Notes: generated by a model from the letters alone, not told the origin. 64,000 nucleotides of DNA from [Pseudomonas] carboxydohydrogena (GCF_029030725.1 NZ_CP113162.1:2044501-2108500), one strand, 5' to 3'; shown: positions 47,563 to 56,168, counted from the stretch's first letter. Translations and numbers: made by a program.

Positions 47563-49140
47563 ATGAGTGATCTCGTGCCCTCTCCGGCCGATAGCGTGGC
47601 CGCTGCGCCTGCCAGGACGCGGCGCGTGGCCGCCCAGCGTGTGAGGGAAGCGCGCGACCGCCTGACCTCGTCGAGCGGCACCCGGCCCGCATTCGATCAC
47701 GAACTGCTGCGTCAATATGCCCAGACGCGCATGTCCGCCTCGCTCGTGGTGATCCTGCTCGTCGTCGCGACGGGAGCGCTCACCAGCCTCTGGTTGCCGG
47801 CGCTGTATGCGGGCATCTGGACCTGCGGGATTCTGGCGATTCATGCCGTCGTCATCCGCCTCTGCTCGATATTCCTGAACCTGCCGCCGTCGCCCGCGAC
47901 CACGCGCAAATGGCGGCTCCGTTTCGTGGCGCTCGACCTGCTCTACGGTCTCGGCTGGACGCTGATCCTGGTTCATCCCTCCGGCATCGACGCGGTGTCG
48001 AACACGTTGATGCTGTTCCTGATGCTGCTCGTCGTCGCGGTGTCGAGCATGCTCGCGGCAAGCCTGCCGATCGCGGCCTTCGCCTCGACCATTCCGGTGA
48101 CGGCGGCGATCGCGCTGAATTTCGTGCTTCGCGGAACGCTCGACGCCTACATTCTCGCGGCGCTTGCGGTCGCGGCAGAATGCTATTTCGCCCTGCTCGC
48201 CCACCGCCTGCACTCGACCACGCTGGCCACGCTGGAAGCGCGCGCCGAAAAGGACGCGCTGATCGGCGAGCTTGAACAGGCCAAGGCCATCTCGGATGAA
48301 GCGCGGCACCGTGCCGAGGCCGCCAACGTCTCGAAGTCGCGTTTTCTCGCGCAGATGAGTCACGAACTGCGCACGCCGCTCAACGCCATTCTCGGCTTTT
48401 CCGAGGTAATGAAGAGCGAGATTTTCGGCCCGCATGAAGTCGCCGTCTACAAGGACTATTCCGCCGACATCCATAATTCAGGCGTGCACCTTCTCAATCT
48501 CATCAACGAGATCCTCGATCTGTCGCGCATCGAGGCCGGCCGCTACGAGCTGAACGAGGAGCCGTTCTCGCTCGTCCATGTCGTCGCCGATTGTCACCAC
48601 CTTCTGAAGCTGCGCGCATCGAGCCGGGGCATCACCATCCACGAAGTCTTCGAGGATGAAATGCCCAAGCTGTGGGGCGACGAGCGCGCCACGCGCCAGA
48701 TCGTGCTGAATCTTTTGTCCAACGCCATCAAGTTCACCCCGCAGGGCGGCGAGATCTGGCTGAAATCAGGCTGGACCGCATCCGGCGGGCAGTACCTCAG
48801 CGTCAAGGACACCGGCTCCGGCATTCCCGAGGATGAAATCCCGATCGTGCTGGCATCCTTCGGGCAAGGCTCGAACTCGATCAAGTCGGCCGAGCAAGGC
48901 GCGGGCCTCGGCCTGCCGATCGCCAAGAACCTGATCGACATGCACGGCGGCACCTTCACGCTGAAATCGAAGCTGCGCATCGGCACCGAGGTCATTATCA
49001 CCTTCCCGCCCGAGCGGGTGATGGCGGCGCTGGCCCCGATGCCGGAGGGCCCGCCGCTGCAACCGGACCAGTCCGACATGACCGACGAACGGCACCGGCC
49101 GCGCGGACGCCCCATCATGAATGCGGGAACGGGACTCTGA
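47563..49140 (+). CDS. membrane sensor histidine kinase, PleC/PdhS-like
   Basis: This 525-residue histidine kinase has an N-terminal membrane domain of about six hydrophobic segments (residues 55-215), a short linker helix, and the transmitter. The phosphorylated histidine is H267 in AQMSHELRTPLNAILGF. The ATPase domain has the N-box NLLSNAIKFTPQ, G1 DTGSGIPEDEI and G2 GAGLGLPIAKNL. The IFGP segment after the H-box is typical of the PleC/DivJ/PdhS group that controls the alphaproteobacterial cell cycle, but the membrane sensor differs from DivJ and PleC. No response-regulator gene is next to it. Confidence 0.87.
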   Translation: MSDLVPSPADSVAAAPARTRRVAAQRVREARDRLTSSSGTRPAFDHELLRQYAQTRMSASLVVILLVVATGALTSLWLPALYAGIWTCGILAIHAVVIRLCSIFLNLPPSPATTRKWRLRFVALDLLYGLGWTLILVHPSGIDAVSNTLMLFLMLLVVAVSSMLAASLPIAAFASTIPVTAAIALNFVLRGTLDAYILAALAVAAECYFALLAHRLHSTTLATLEARAEKDALIGELEQAKAISDEARHRAEAANVSKSRFLAQMSHELRTPLNAILGFSEVMKSEIFGPHEVAVYKDYSADIHNSGVHLLNLINEILDLSRIEAGRYELNEEPFSLVHVVADCHHLLKLRASSRGITIHEVFEDEMPKLWGDERATRQIVLNLLSNAIKFTPQGGEIWLKSGWTASGGQYLSVKDTGSGIPEDEIPIVLASFGQGSNSIKSAEQGAGLGLPIAKNLIDMHGGTFTLKSKLRIGTEVIITFPPERVMAALAPMPEGPPLQPDQSDMTDERHRPRGRPIMNAGTGL

Positions 49141-49198
49141 GCCATGGCGGCGACACGCACGGCTTGCGCCGAGACATTGGGGGGCCTTTATAGGAGGC

Positions 49199-49414
49199 AT
49201 GAGCTACGAGTCGCCGTGCATCTCCGTCTGCGTGATGAGCCCCGAGACCGGGCTATGTCTGGGCTGCGGCCGGACGATATCGGAGATTTCAGACTGGGCC
49301 GCTCTCACGCCCGAGGAGCGAGCCGCGATCATGGTCACATTGGTACGGCGCATGGCCGATGCCGGCATGAACGTGCCGCCCGCGCTGGTGCGCTGGCTCG
49401 AGGTCAGTTGCTGA
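49199..49414 (+). CDS. DUF1289 family small cysteine protein
   Basis: This 71-residue protein has the DUF1289 pattern: SPCISVCVMSPETGLCLGCG, four cysteines in a compact block that may bind zinc or an Fe-S cluster, then an EISDWAALTPEERAAIM helix. It is often encoded near Dus or oxidoreductase genes, as here. The start is odd: an AGGAGG sequence ends only one base before the ATG, which is too close for a normal ribosome site; an in-frame extension to 49121 inside the kinase gene is the alternative. I keep 49199 because family homology starts there. Confidence 0.8.
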   Translation: MSYESPCISVCVMSPETGLCLGCGRTISEISDWAALTPEERAAIMVTLVRRMADAGMNVPPALVRWLEVSC

Positions 49415-49457
49415 TCTCCAACAGCGCCAAGGCAGACGGCATCATGGCGGGCGCATC

Positions 49458-49970
49458 ATGATCCGGCTTCTAACGGTCATCATCGTCCTGCTCGGCACCG
49501 CCGGCTCGATCTACGCCGTGCAGAATCCGAGCGGCTTCGAGAGCGCCAAGCGCACCGCGCTGAACGCAGTCAGCCATTACACCCGCGGCAATACCCGCGC
49601 GGTGGAAATTTCCCGCACCCATAGCGGTGAATTCGCGCTCCGCGCCAGGATCAATGGTGTCAAGACGCCGATGGTGATCGACACCGGTGCGACATCGGTC
49701 GTGCTCACTTACGAGACCGCGAAAGCCGCGGGCCTGCCGCTCGATCTCGCGACCTATGATGTCGAGGTCGAGACCGCGGGTGGTCACGTCCGCGCGGCGC
49801 GCGTCACGCTCGACCGGCTGGCGGTCGGAAAACTTGTCGAACTGTCGGTGCCTGCGCTCGTGGTGCCGCGCGGCCGGCTGAAAACCAACCTGCTCGGCAT
49901 GAGCTTCCTCAACAGGCTTGAAAGCTGGGAAGTCCGCCCCGACAGGCTGCTGCTGCGCGGCTATCCCTAA
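49458..49970 (+). CDS. TIGR02281-type retropepsin-like aspartic protease
   Basis: This 170-residue protein has an N-terminal membrane anchor (residues 1-22) and a single retropepsin-type domain with the active-site motif DTGATS, aspartate D75 (MVIDTGATSVVLT). The second conserved part is NLLGMSFLNRLESWEV. One-domain proteases of this kind act as homodimers facing the periplasm in alphaproteobacteria; substrates are mostly unknown. It ends immediately before the stop of dusA on the other strand, with no spacer. Confidence 0.86.
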   Translation: MIRLLTVIIVLLGTAGSIYAVQNPSGFESAKRTALNAVSHYTRGNTRAVEISRTHSGEFALRARINGVKTPMVIDTGATSVVLTYETAKAAGLPLDLATYDVEVETAGGHVRAARVTLDRLAVGKLVELSVPALVVPRGRLKTNLLGMSFLNRLESWEVRPDRLLLRGYP

Positions 49971-50969
49971 TCAGGCAGCGGCGCCTTCAGTCTCGGCGGG
50001 TGCAATCAGTTTCAAAGCGTTGCGCAACTGCTCAACGCCTGCATCGGCCTTCACGCAATTTTCCGCCAGCGCGCGGCGGAATGCCCGCGCACCGGCCACG
50101 CCATGAAACGCGCCGACCATGTGGCGGGTAATCGCGTGCAACCGCGTGCCGCGCGTGCGCTCCCGCTCGATATAGGGATACATCGACTCGATGGCTTCAT
50201 GCATCGAGGCGTGGGGCGCTGACGCACCAAACAGGTCGGGATCGACAGCGAGCAACCGCCACGGTTCATGATAGGCGGCGCGGCCGAGCATGACCCCATC
50301 GACGTGCCTGAGATGATCCTTCGCCTGCGCGATCGATGCGATGCCGCCGTTGATCGAGATCGTCACGTCCGGCATCGCCGCCTTCAGCCGATAGACCCGA
50401 CCATAATCGAGCGGCGGAATGTCCCTGTTCTGCTTCGGCGACAATCCATCGAGCCACGCCTTGCGGGCGTGCACGATCAAGACATCGGCGCCTGCCGCCA
50501 CCACGCTTCGCGCAAGCACGTCGAGCGCCTGTTCCGGGTCCTGATTGTCGACGCCGATGCGGCACTTCACCGTGACCGGCACGCGGACCGCAGCCTTCAT
50601 CGCCGCCACGCAATCGCCGACCAGTTGCGGCACCATCATCAGGCAGGCGCCGAAGCGGCCATCCTGCACGCGGTCCGAGGGACAGCCGACATTGAGATTG
50701 ATCTCGTCGTAACCAAAACTTTCGCCGATCTTCGCACTCTCCGCGAGATCGCGCGGATTGGACCCGCCCAGTTGCAGCGCCACCGGATGCTCGCAGGCAT
50801 CAAAACCCAGCAGCCGCTCGCGGTCGCCGCGGATCACCGCGCCCGTCGTCAGCATCTCGGTATACACCAGCGCCCTGCGCGTCAGCGCACGATGGAAGAC
50901 GCGGCAATGCCGGTCGGTCCAGTCCATCATTGGGGCCACAGAAAAAGTCGTGGGCGAGAGACGATTCAT
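49971..50969 (-). CDS. dusA: tRNA-dihydrouridine synthase A
   Basis: This 332-residue flavoprotein reduces uridines in the D-loop of tRNA. DusA landmarks are the N-terminal FSVAPMMDWTDRHCR, YTEMLTTGAVIRGDRERLL, and the catalytic cysteine C96 in NVGCPSDRVQDG. The FMN-binding TIM-barrel strands continue to GRAAYHEPW. It converges on the protease gene with the two stop codons adjacent. Confidence 0.93.
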   Translation of the reverse strand: MNRLSPTTFSVAPMMDWTDRHCRVFHRALTRRALVYTEMLTTGAVIRGDRERLLGFDACEHPVALQLGGSNPRDLAESAKIGESFGYDEINLNVGCPSDRVQDGRFGACLMMVPQLVGDCVAAMKAAVRVPVTVKCRIGVDNQDPEQALDVLARSVVAAGADVLIVHARKAWLDGLSPKQNRDIPPLDYGRVYRLKAAMPDVTISINGGIASIAQAKDHLRHVDGVMLGRAAYHEPWRLLAVDPDLFGASAPHASMHEAIESMYPYIERERTRGTRLHAITRHMVGAFHGVAGARAFRRALAENCVKADAGVEQLRNALKLIAPAETEGAAA

Positions 50970-51078
50970 GCCCCTCTTTTGTCCAATCTGCCGCTCCGGG
51001 TAAAGGGCGATCGACCCGGGCAGACCGCCCTTGCGCCGCCCGCGTCCTCAGGTTCCGTGCCCGGCGATACAAGCCGCG

Positions 51079-51543
51079 CTATTTGCCTCCGAACCACACC
51101 GGCGCGACAGATGCCTTGGGTGCCGCCACCAGCATCAGTTCGACCGGGCCGTTTCCGGTGCGGGCGAAGTGCTTGGGGTCGGTATCGCGCAGGACGATGA
51201 CGCCGCCCGGCGCAACCGTTTTCAGGCCGGCTTCATCGAATTTGTCGCCAAGGCCGACCTGGAAATCGCCGGACAGGACCACAACGATGGCGACCTTCCC
51301 GGCCGGATGCGGATGCGGGGCGATATCGCTGTTGGCCGGCAACGAGACGCGGGCGGAAACGACATCGCCGCCCTGTTGCAGGAACGGCCGAACGATTGAT
51401 TTACCGGGCGTCGTCTTGCCCGGTAGCGCATTGAGCGCCGCCGCATCGAAGGTGAGCAAATTTTCAGCGCCCGCGACACCCGTCATCGCAAGCAACGCAG
51501 CAATCCCGAATGATACGGACACGGCTTTGAGCATTTTCCGCAT
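51079..51543 (-). CDS. secreted cupin-domain protein
   Basis: This 154-residue protein has a signal peptide (MRKMLKAVSVSFGIAALLAM up to about VAGAE) and a single cupin fold with the metal-binding motif PHPHPAGKVAIVVVLSGDF. Proteins of this kind sit in the periplasm and are mostly uncharacterised; a small-molecule binding or oxygenase role is possible. I start at 51543, where the signal begins. A 13-bp palindrome at 51588-51600 lies just upstream of it and could be its operator. Confidence 0.75.
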   Translation of the reverse strand: MRKMLKAVSVSFGIAALLAMTGVAGAENLLTFDAAALNALPGKTTPGKSIVRPFLQQGGDVVSARVSLPANSDIAPHPHPAGKVAIVVVLSGDFQVGLGDKFDEAGLKTVAPGGVIVLRDTDPKHFARTGNGPVELMLVAAPKASVAPVWFGGK

Positions 51544-51587
51544 GTTTCTCTTTCTCCGCATGGAACAGACCAATGACGCTTTTTAAA

Positions 51588-51600
51588 ATGTATTCTACAT
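51588..51600. promoter_or_regulatory. inverted repeat ATGTA-TTC-TACAT upstream of the cupin gene
   Basis: A perfect 13-bp palindrome (five-base arms, three-base centre) lies 45 bases upstream of the cupin start in an AT-rich patch. Its position fits an operator for the cupin gene or for the divergent DUF454 gene. The arms are short and could arise by chance in AT-rich sequence. Confidence 0.35.
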
Positions 51601-51760
51601 ATATCTTATAGGGCGTATCGATGCCGGACAAGACGCGCATTCCCAGAATTGCCATCCACGCGTTTAGAGACCCTCCAGCCTATTGCTTTTGAGAAAGCCA
51701 CCGCCCTGTGCCATTCTGCCGGTTCGGATCACACCAAGGCAGTCGGCACAGCCATCTCCA

Positions 51761-52117
51761 ATGCGCGTTATCTATCTTATTCTCGGTCTGGCGTGCGTTG
51801 CCCTTGGATTCATCGGCGCATTCCTGCCCGTGCTTCCGACGACACCATTCCTCATCCTCGCCGCAGCCTGCTTTGCGCGTTCATCGCCACGGCTGGAAAA
51901 CTGGCTGCTCTCGCATCCGCTCTTCGGGCCGATGCTGCGCGCATGGCGCGAACGCGGTGCAATTCCACGCAAGGCGAAGCTCATGGCGCTCGCTGGCATG
52001 AGCGTCGGCTTTATCGCGTTCTGGATGGGCAGCCACCCCGGCCCGCTGCTGATGGCGGGCGTCGGGATCATCATGCTTTCAGGCCTCGCGTACGTTTTCA
52101 GCAGGCCGTCGGCGTGA
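51761..52117 (+). CDS. DUF454 (YbaN-type) membrane protein
   Basis: This 118-residue inner-membrane protein matches the YbaN/DUF454 family: N-terminal YLILGLACVALGFIGAFLPV, the invariant LPTTPFLILAAACFARSSPR, then LLSHPLFGPMLRAWRERGAIP. It has three to four hydrophobic segments. The function is unknown. I start at 51761 (MRVIYLIL), where homology begins. Confidence 0.88.
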   Translation: MRVIYLILGLACVALGFIGAFLPVLPTTPFLILAAACFARSSPRLENWLLSHPLFGPMLRAWRERGAIPRKAKLMALAGMSVGFIAFWMGSHPGPLLMAGVGIIMLSGLAYVFSRPSA

Positions 52118-52275
52118 TTGAGCTCGGGGCTTAAAGCGACCGGGCACGGCCGCCGCTTTCGCCTTTGGATGATAGCATCCATTTTCCGGCCGATTTCCTT
52201 TCCACCAACACCAAGGCGAGCGGCCGGGGAGCCGGAATCCGCTTCGCCGGACATTTCAGGATTCCACATTGACTC

Positions 52276-52292
52276 AATTAGGAGTCCTAATT
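52276..52292. promoter_or_regulatory. palindromic operator AATTAGGAGTCCTAATT upstream of the MarR-type gene
   Basis: This 17-bp sequence is a perfect palindrome (eight-base arms, one central G), 28 bases before the GTG of the MarR-family gene at 52321. MarR proteins bind palindromes of this size as dimers and often repress their own gene, so this is probably its own operator. No second copy was seen elsewhere in the window. Confidence 0.65.
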
Positions 52293-52320
52293 ATTGTCCG
52301 GCCATCCTGGAGCATTGGCC

Positions 52321-53013
52321 GTGAGCAAACAGCCGCCCTTCGATTTCGAAGCCGCCAGCCAGCCGGTCGCAACCCGCGCGGGCGCCGGGCTCGCCAAGAT
52401 CGGCATTGCCCTCAAACATCACGCATGGCGCGATGGAAGCCCTGAGCGCCTCACGCCGACGCAAGGCCAGACGGTTGTCATCCTCAAAAACGCACGGCGC
52501 GGTTTACGTCTTGACGAAATCGCCGCGGCGCTCGGCGTCACCGCCCCGACCGCGAGCGAGGCGGTCAAATCGCTGGTGCAGAAGAAATTCGCGGCGCGAC
52601 GAAGCTGCAAGGACGATGGCCGGGCCGTATCCGTGACGCTGACGGCGCGTGGCGAAGAACTCGCGGATCGTGTCGCCAACTGGCCGGACTTCCTGCTGCG
52701 CGCCCTCGACACGCTCGACGCGGCCGAGCAGACCGCCTTTCTACGCTCGCTGATGAAGATCATCCGCGGGTTGCAGGACGCTGGCGATATTCCCATCCAG
52801 CGCATGTGCATCGGTTGCCGCTACTTCAACCCGCATTCGCACGCCGATCCAGTGCGGCCGCATCATTGCGCGTTCGTCGATGCGCCGTTCGGCGACCGGC
52901 ATTTGCGCCTCGATTGCAATGAATACGAAGCCGCCGCACCGAACGCAGCCCGCTCGAACTGGGGTGCATGGAGCGGCAATGCACCGGCGTCCGGCATCGA
53001 AGGAGCGATATGA
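52321..53013 (+). CDS. MarR-family regulator with four-cysteine C-terminal extension
   Basis: This 230-residue protein has a winged helix of the MarR type in its first 150 residues (LTPTQGQTVVILKNARRGLR, LDEIAAALGVTAPTASEAVK). A C-terminal extension of about 70 residues follows, with cysteines C163, C166, C183 and C199 plus the pair H181/H182 (RMCIGCRYFN ... RPHHCAF ... LDCNEYE). MarR proteins are usually 140-160 residues, so the extension is extra and looks like a zinc or iron-sulfur site that could sense redox or metal. I start at the GTG at 52321. A palindrome lies just upstream, and an AhpD-like gene follows after 124 bases. Confidence 0.8.
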   Translation: MSKQPPFDFEAASQPVATRAGAGLAKIGIALKHHAWRDGSPERLTPTQGQTVVILKNARRGLRLDEIAAALGVTAPTASEAVKSLVQKKFAARRSCKDDGRAVSVTLTARGEELADRVANWPDFLLRALDTLDAAEQTAFLRSLMKIIRGLQDAGDIPIQRMCIGCRYFNPHSHADPVRPHHCAFVDAPFGDRHLRLDCNEYEAAAPNAARSNWGAWSGNAPASGIEGAI

Positions 53014-53137
53014 GCTTTCCGTGAGCTTCCCCGGCAGATCGACCACAAATCATCTGCCGGTTGAAGAAGTGCGACCGCCGACTGGCATCGGCGGCCGCGT
53101 ATGAAAACCACCCTACCGCAAAGCAAGGAGAGTCTTC

Positions 53138-53683
53138 ATGACCCGAGTAAATCTCGTCGATCCCGCGTCCGCAAGTGGGGCCGCGGCCCCCCTTCTCAAG
53201 GACATCACCGGCGCCTTCGGCGTCACGCCCAACATGTTTCGCGCCGTCGCGAACTCCCCCGCCGCTCTCAAGAGCATGTGGGGATCGTTCGGAGCCCTCG
53301 GCAGCGGAAAGATCGGGGCCAAGCTGGGCGAGCAGATCGCTGTCGCCATCGCCAACCGTAATGCCTGCCAATATTGCCTGTCGGCTCATACCGTGCTTGG
53401 CCAGAAGGCCGGCGCAACAGCGGAGCAGATGGCGAATGCGCAGGCCGGGCGTTCGTCCGATCCCAGGACCGCGGCGGCACTCACCTTCGCTCTCAAGGTG
53501 GTCGAACACCGCGCCCATATCAGTGATGAAGACGTTCAGGCGTTGCGCGCGGCCAGCTTCGGCGACGAGGAGATCGTCGAAATCCTCGCCCACGTCGCGC
53601 TCAATCTGTTCACTAATTACGTCAACGTCGCCTTCGACGTGCCGCTGGATTTCCCGGCGGTGGCGTTTCGCAAGGTCGCCTGA
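53138..53683 (+). CDS. AhpD-like carboxymuconolactone decarboxylase family protein
   Basis: This 181-residue protein has the complete alkylhydroperoxidase core: E65, eleven residues, C77, two residues, C80, three residues, H84 (in the stretch RNACQYCLSAHT). These residues form a thiol redox site, so it probably reduces peroxides or serves a thiol exchange. It follows the four-cysteine MarR gene in the same direction; that regulator would fit as its control. The start at 53138 follows an AAGGAG ribosome site. Confidence 0.87.
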   Translation: MTRVNLVDPASASGAAAPLLKDITGAFGVTPNMFRAVANSPAALKSMWGSFGALGSGKIGAKLGEQIAVAIANRNACQYCLSAHTVLGQKAGATAEQMANAQAGRSSDPRTAAALTFALKVVEHRAHISDEDVQALRAASFGDEEIVEILAHVALNLFTNYVNVAFDVPLDFPAVAFRKVA

Positions 53684-53701
53684 CGCAGCCCACAAACAAA
53701 A

Positions 53702-53725
53702 CTGCCGCCATGAATATGGCGGCAG
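53702..53725. terminator. hairpin terminator between the AhpD-like gene and livF
   Basis: A 10-bp perfect stem CTGCCGCCAT / ATGGCGGCAG closes the loop GAAT. It lies between two convergent genes, 18 bases after the AhpD-like stop and 30 bases beyond the livF stop. A short T-rich stretch follows on the plus side and an A-rich one precedes it. Confidence 0.75.
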
Positions 53726-53755
53726 GCTTTGTGCGATCATGGACGGGGCCGCGAG

Positions 53756-54493
53756 CTAGAGCCCGAGATACGCCTTGCGCACCTGCGGATCGTCGATCAG
53801 GTCCTTGGCCGTGCCACTATGGACGATGCGCCCCGTCTCCATGACGTAGCCGCGATCCGCGCCCGACAGAGCCAGATGGATGTCCTGCTCGACAAGCAGC
53901 ACGGTCACACCGTCATTGCGGATCGAGGCCAGCACGTCCATCAACTGCTCGGCGATCACCGGCGCGAGGCCGAGGCTCATCTCGTCGATCATCAGCAGTT
54001 TCGGCGCCGCCATCAGGCCGCGCGCCATCGCGCACATCTGCTGCTCGCCGCCGGACATGCTGCCGGCGAGTTGACGGCGACGCTCCGACAATTTCGGAAA
54101 CAGCGTGTACATCTTGTCGAGGTCGCGCGTGACACCCGCCTTGTCCTTGCGCTGGAACGCGCCCATCAGGAGGTTGTCCTGCACCGTCATGCGGTCGAAC
54201 AACTGCCGCCCTTCCGGCACCTGCACGAGGCCGACACCGAATGCCTGGTCCGAGGTCATCGGCACGAGGTTCTTGCCGTCGAGAATGATCTCACCCGTGC
54301 AGGCCAGAACGCGCGACAGCGCGCGCAGCAATGTCGTCTTGCCCGCGCCGTTGCTGCCGACCAGCGCCACGATCTCCGCCGGATAGACGTCGAGCGACAC
54401 ATCGTTGAGCACCGGCATGCCGCCATAGCCGCCGCTGACGCCGCGCAAGCTCAACATCGCATCTGTCTTGTTCGCAACCGCCGCCATCGTCAT
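53756..54493 (-). CDS. livF: branched-chain amino acid-type ABC transporter ATPase LivF
   Basis: This 245-residue ATPase has Walker A GSNGAGKTT, the signature MSGGEQQMCAMARGLM, Walker B LLMIDEMSLGLAPVI and the LivF C-terminus (HSGTAKDLIDDPQVRKAYLG). It starts with an ATG overlapping the livG stop (ATGA) and is the last gene of the five-gene liv unit. The substrate of such transporters varies widely (amino acids, amides, urea, aromatic acids). Confidence 0.9.
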   Translation of the reverse strand: MTMAAVANKTDAMLSLRGVSGGYGGMPVLNDVSLDVYPAEIVALVGSNGAGKTTLLRALSRVLACTGEIILDGKNLVPMTSDQAFGVGLVQVPEGRQLFDRMTVQDNLLMGAFQRKDKAGVTRDLDKMYTLFPKLSERRRQLAGSMSGGEQQMCAMARGLMAAPKLLMIDEMSLGLAPVIAEQLMDVLASIRNDGVTVLLVEQDIHLALSGADRGYVMETGRIVHSGTAKDLIDDPQVRKAYLGL

Positions 54494-55224
54494 GCGCGCC
54501 TCTTGCCGAGATAGGCTTCGACAACAGCCTGATTGGAAAGAACGGTGTCCGGATCGCCGTCGGCGATCTTCTCGCCGTGATGCAGCACCATGAGCCGGTC
54601 GGACAGGCTCTTGATCGCCTTGATGACATGCTCGATGACGAGAACGCTGATGCCCTCGTCGCGCACCTTGCGGATGACGTCGATCACCTCGTCGATCTCG
54701 ACGTGGTTGAGGCCGGCCATCACCTCGTCGCACAACAGCACCTTCGGCTGCATCGCCAGCGCCTTTGCCAGCTCCAGCCGCTTGCGGCCCGGCCCGCCCA
54801 ACTCATCGGCGCGCTGATCGACGAATGCGCCGAGACCGACGAAATCAAGCTGCGCGCGCGCCATCTCGCGCGCCCGCGACAATTGCGATTCACCACCGCC
54901 ATGGCCGAACAGCGCCCCGACCGCCACGTTGTCGAGTACCGACAGGCCGGGAAACGGCCGCATGATCTGGAAGGTGCGGCCGATGCCGATCCGCGCGCGC
55001 TGGTACGTCTGCAACGCGTTGATCGACTTGCCTTCGAACAGGATGTCGCCGGAGGTCGGCGCGACCGTGCCGCTGATCAGACTGATCAGCGTCGTCTTGC
55101 CCGCGCCGTTCGGGCCGATGATCCCGAGGATCTCCTTCGGCTGCAACGAGAAGCTGACGTTGTTGACGGCGATCAGGCCGGCAAAGCGCCGCGTGACGTT
55201 CTGAACATCGAGAATAGCGCTCAC
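54490..55224 (-). CDS. livG: branched-chain amino acid-type ABC transporter ATPase LivG
   Basis: This 244-residue ATPase has Walker A GPNGAGKTT and a LivG-type C-terminus (DPDTVLSNQAVVEAYLGKRR). The signature region reads ELGGPGRKRLELAKAL and Walker B reads VLLCDEVMAGLN; this is not the standard LSxGQ / LLLDEP form. A related pattern (DEVMAGLT) occurs in a side branch of LivG proteins, as I recall. The start is a GTG overlapping the livM stop (GTGA). Confidence 0.88.
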   Translation of the reverse strand: MSAILDVQNVTRRFAGLIAVNNVSFSLQPKEILGIIGPNGAGKTTLISLISGTVAPTSGDILFEGKSINALQTYQRARIGIGRTFQIMRPFPGLSVLDNVAVGALFGHGGGESQLSRAREMARAQLDFVGLGAFVDQRADELGGPGRKRLELAKALAMQPKVLLCDEVMAGLNHVEIDEVIDVIRKVRDEGISVLVIEHVIKAIKSLSDRLMVLHHGEKIADGDPDTVLSNQAVVEAYLGKRRA

Positions 55225-56168
55225 AGCCGGGTCGCCTTGATGTTTTCGGAGAAATAGCGCCAGCCCGTCTTGCGGAACTGACGGATGATGTCTGCGAGAC
55301 CACGCGGCATCAGCACCACCGCCGCGACCACCACGACGCCGAAGAACAGGCCCGCGATGCTGGTGACTTCGCTGGACAGGACTTCGGAGATGGCGGACAG
55401 CGACAACGCGCCGACGATCGGGCCGAGAACGGTGCCGGGACCGCCGAACACCGCCATGATGATCATCTTGACGTTGAGGCTGATGTCGAACGCGCTTTCC
55501 GGATCGATGAAGGTCACCCAGTAGGCGTGGATGCCGCCCGCGAGCGCGCTGAACACGCCCGACAGCGCGAATGCCATCACCTTGTAGAGCGTCGTGTTGA
55601 CGCCCATCACCGCGGCGCCCTCCTCGTTCTCGCGGATCGCGATCAGGCCGAAACCGAACTTGCTGCGCGACAGCCACCAGATCGTCAGCGTGGCCGCGAC
55701 AAGCAACGCAAGCGCGGATTCATAGAACAGCATGTCGTTGTTCAACGGCGGCAACACGAGGCCGATGTTCTGGCCCGCCAGCTTCACGTTGGAGACGATG
55801 GCGGCCATCACCTGCGCCAGCGCCAGCGTCGCGATCGCGAAATAATGGCCCCTCAACCGCAGCACCGGAAGGCCAAGCAGAATAGCGAACGCGACAGACA
55901 GCAACACGCCGAAGGCGAGGCCGACGCCGAATGGCAGATCCCACTGAACCATGGCGATGCCGACGCCGTAGCTTCCCAGACCGTAGAACGCCGAATTGCC
56001 GAAGGAAGCATAACCGGTGTAACCGCCGATGATGTTCCAGCCCTGCGCCAGCACGGCCAGCAGCAGCGCGTTGATGCCGAACTGCACCAGCACGTCGGAG
56101 CCGAACCACGGCACCGCGATCAGAACAGCCAGCGCGATCAGGATGAGGATGATGCGAAGCGCTTTCAT
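55221..56168 (-). CDS. livM: branched-chain amino acid-type ABC permease LivM
   Basis: This 315-residue permease has about ten transmembrane segments and the LivM pattern (QGWNIIGGYTGYASFGNSAF, the later RENEEGAAVMGVN cytoplasmic loop and ALSGVFSALAGGIHA). Together with LivH it forms the membrane channel. The ATG at 56168 overlaps the livH stop; in-frame residues further upstream overlap livH and are not real. Confidence 0.9.
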   Translation of the reverse strand: MKALRIILILIALAVLIAVPWFGSDVLVQFGINALLLAVLAQGWNIIGGYTGYASFGNSAFYGLGSYGVGIAMVQWDLPFGVGLAFGVLLSVAFAILLGLPVLRLRGHYFAIATLALAQVMAAIVSNVKLAGQNIGLVLPPLNNDMLFYESALALLVAATLTIWWLSRSKFGFGLIAIRENEEGAAVMGVNTTLYKVMAFALSGVFSALAGGIHAYWVTFIDPESAFDISLNVKMIIMAVFGGPGTVLGPIVGALSLSAISEVLSSEVTSIAGLFFGVVVVAAVVLMPRGLADIIRQFRKTGWRYFSENIKATRL

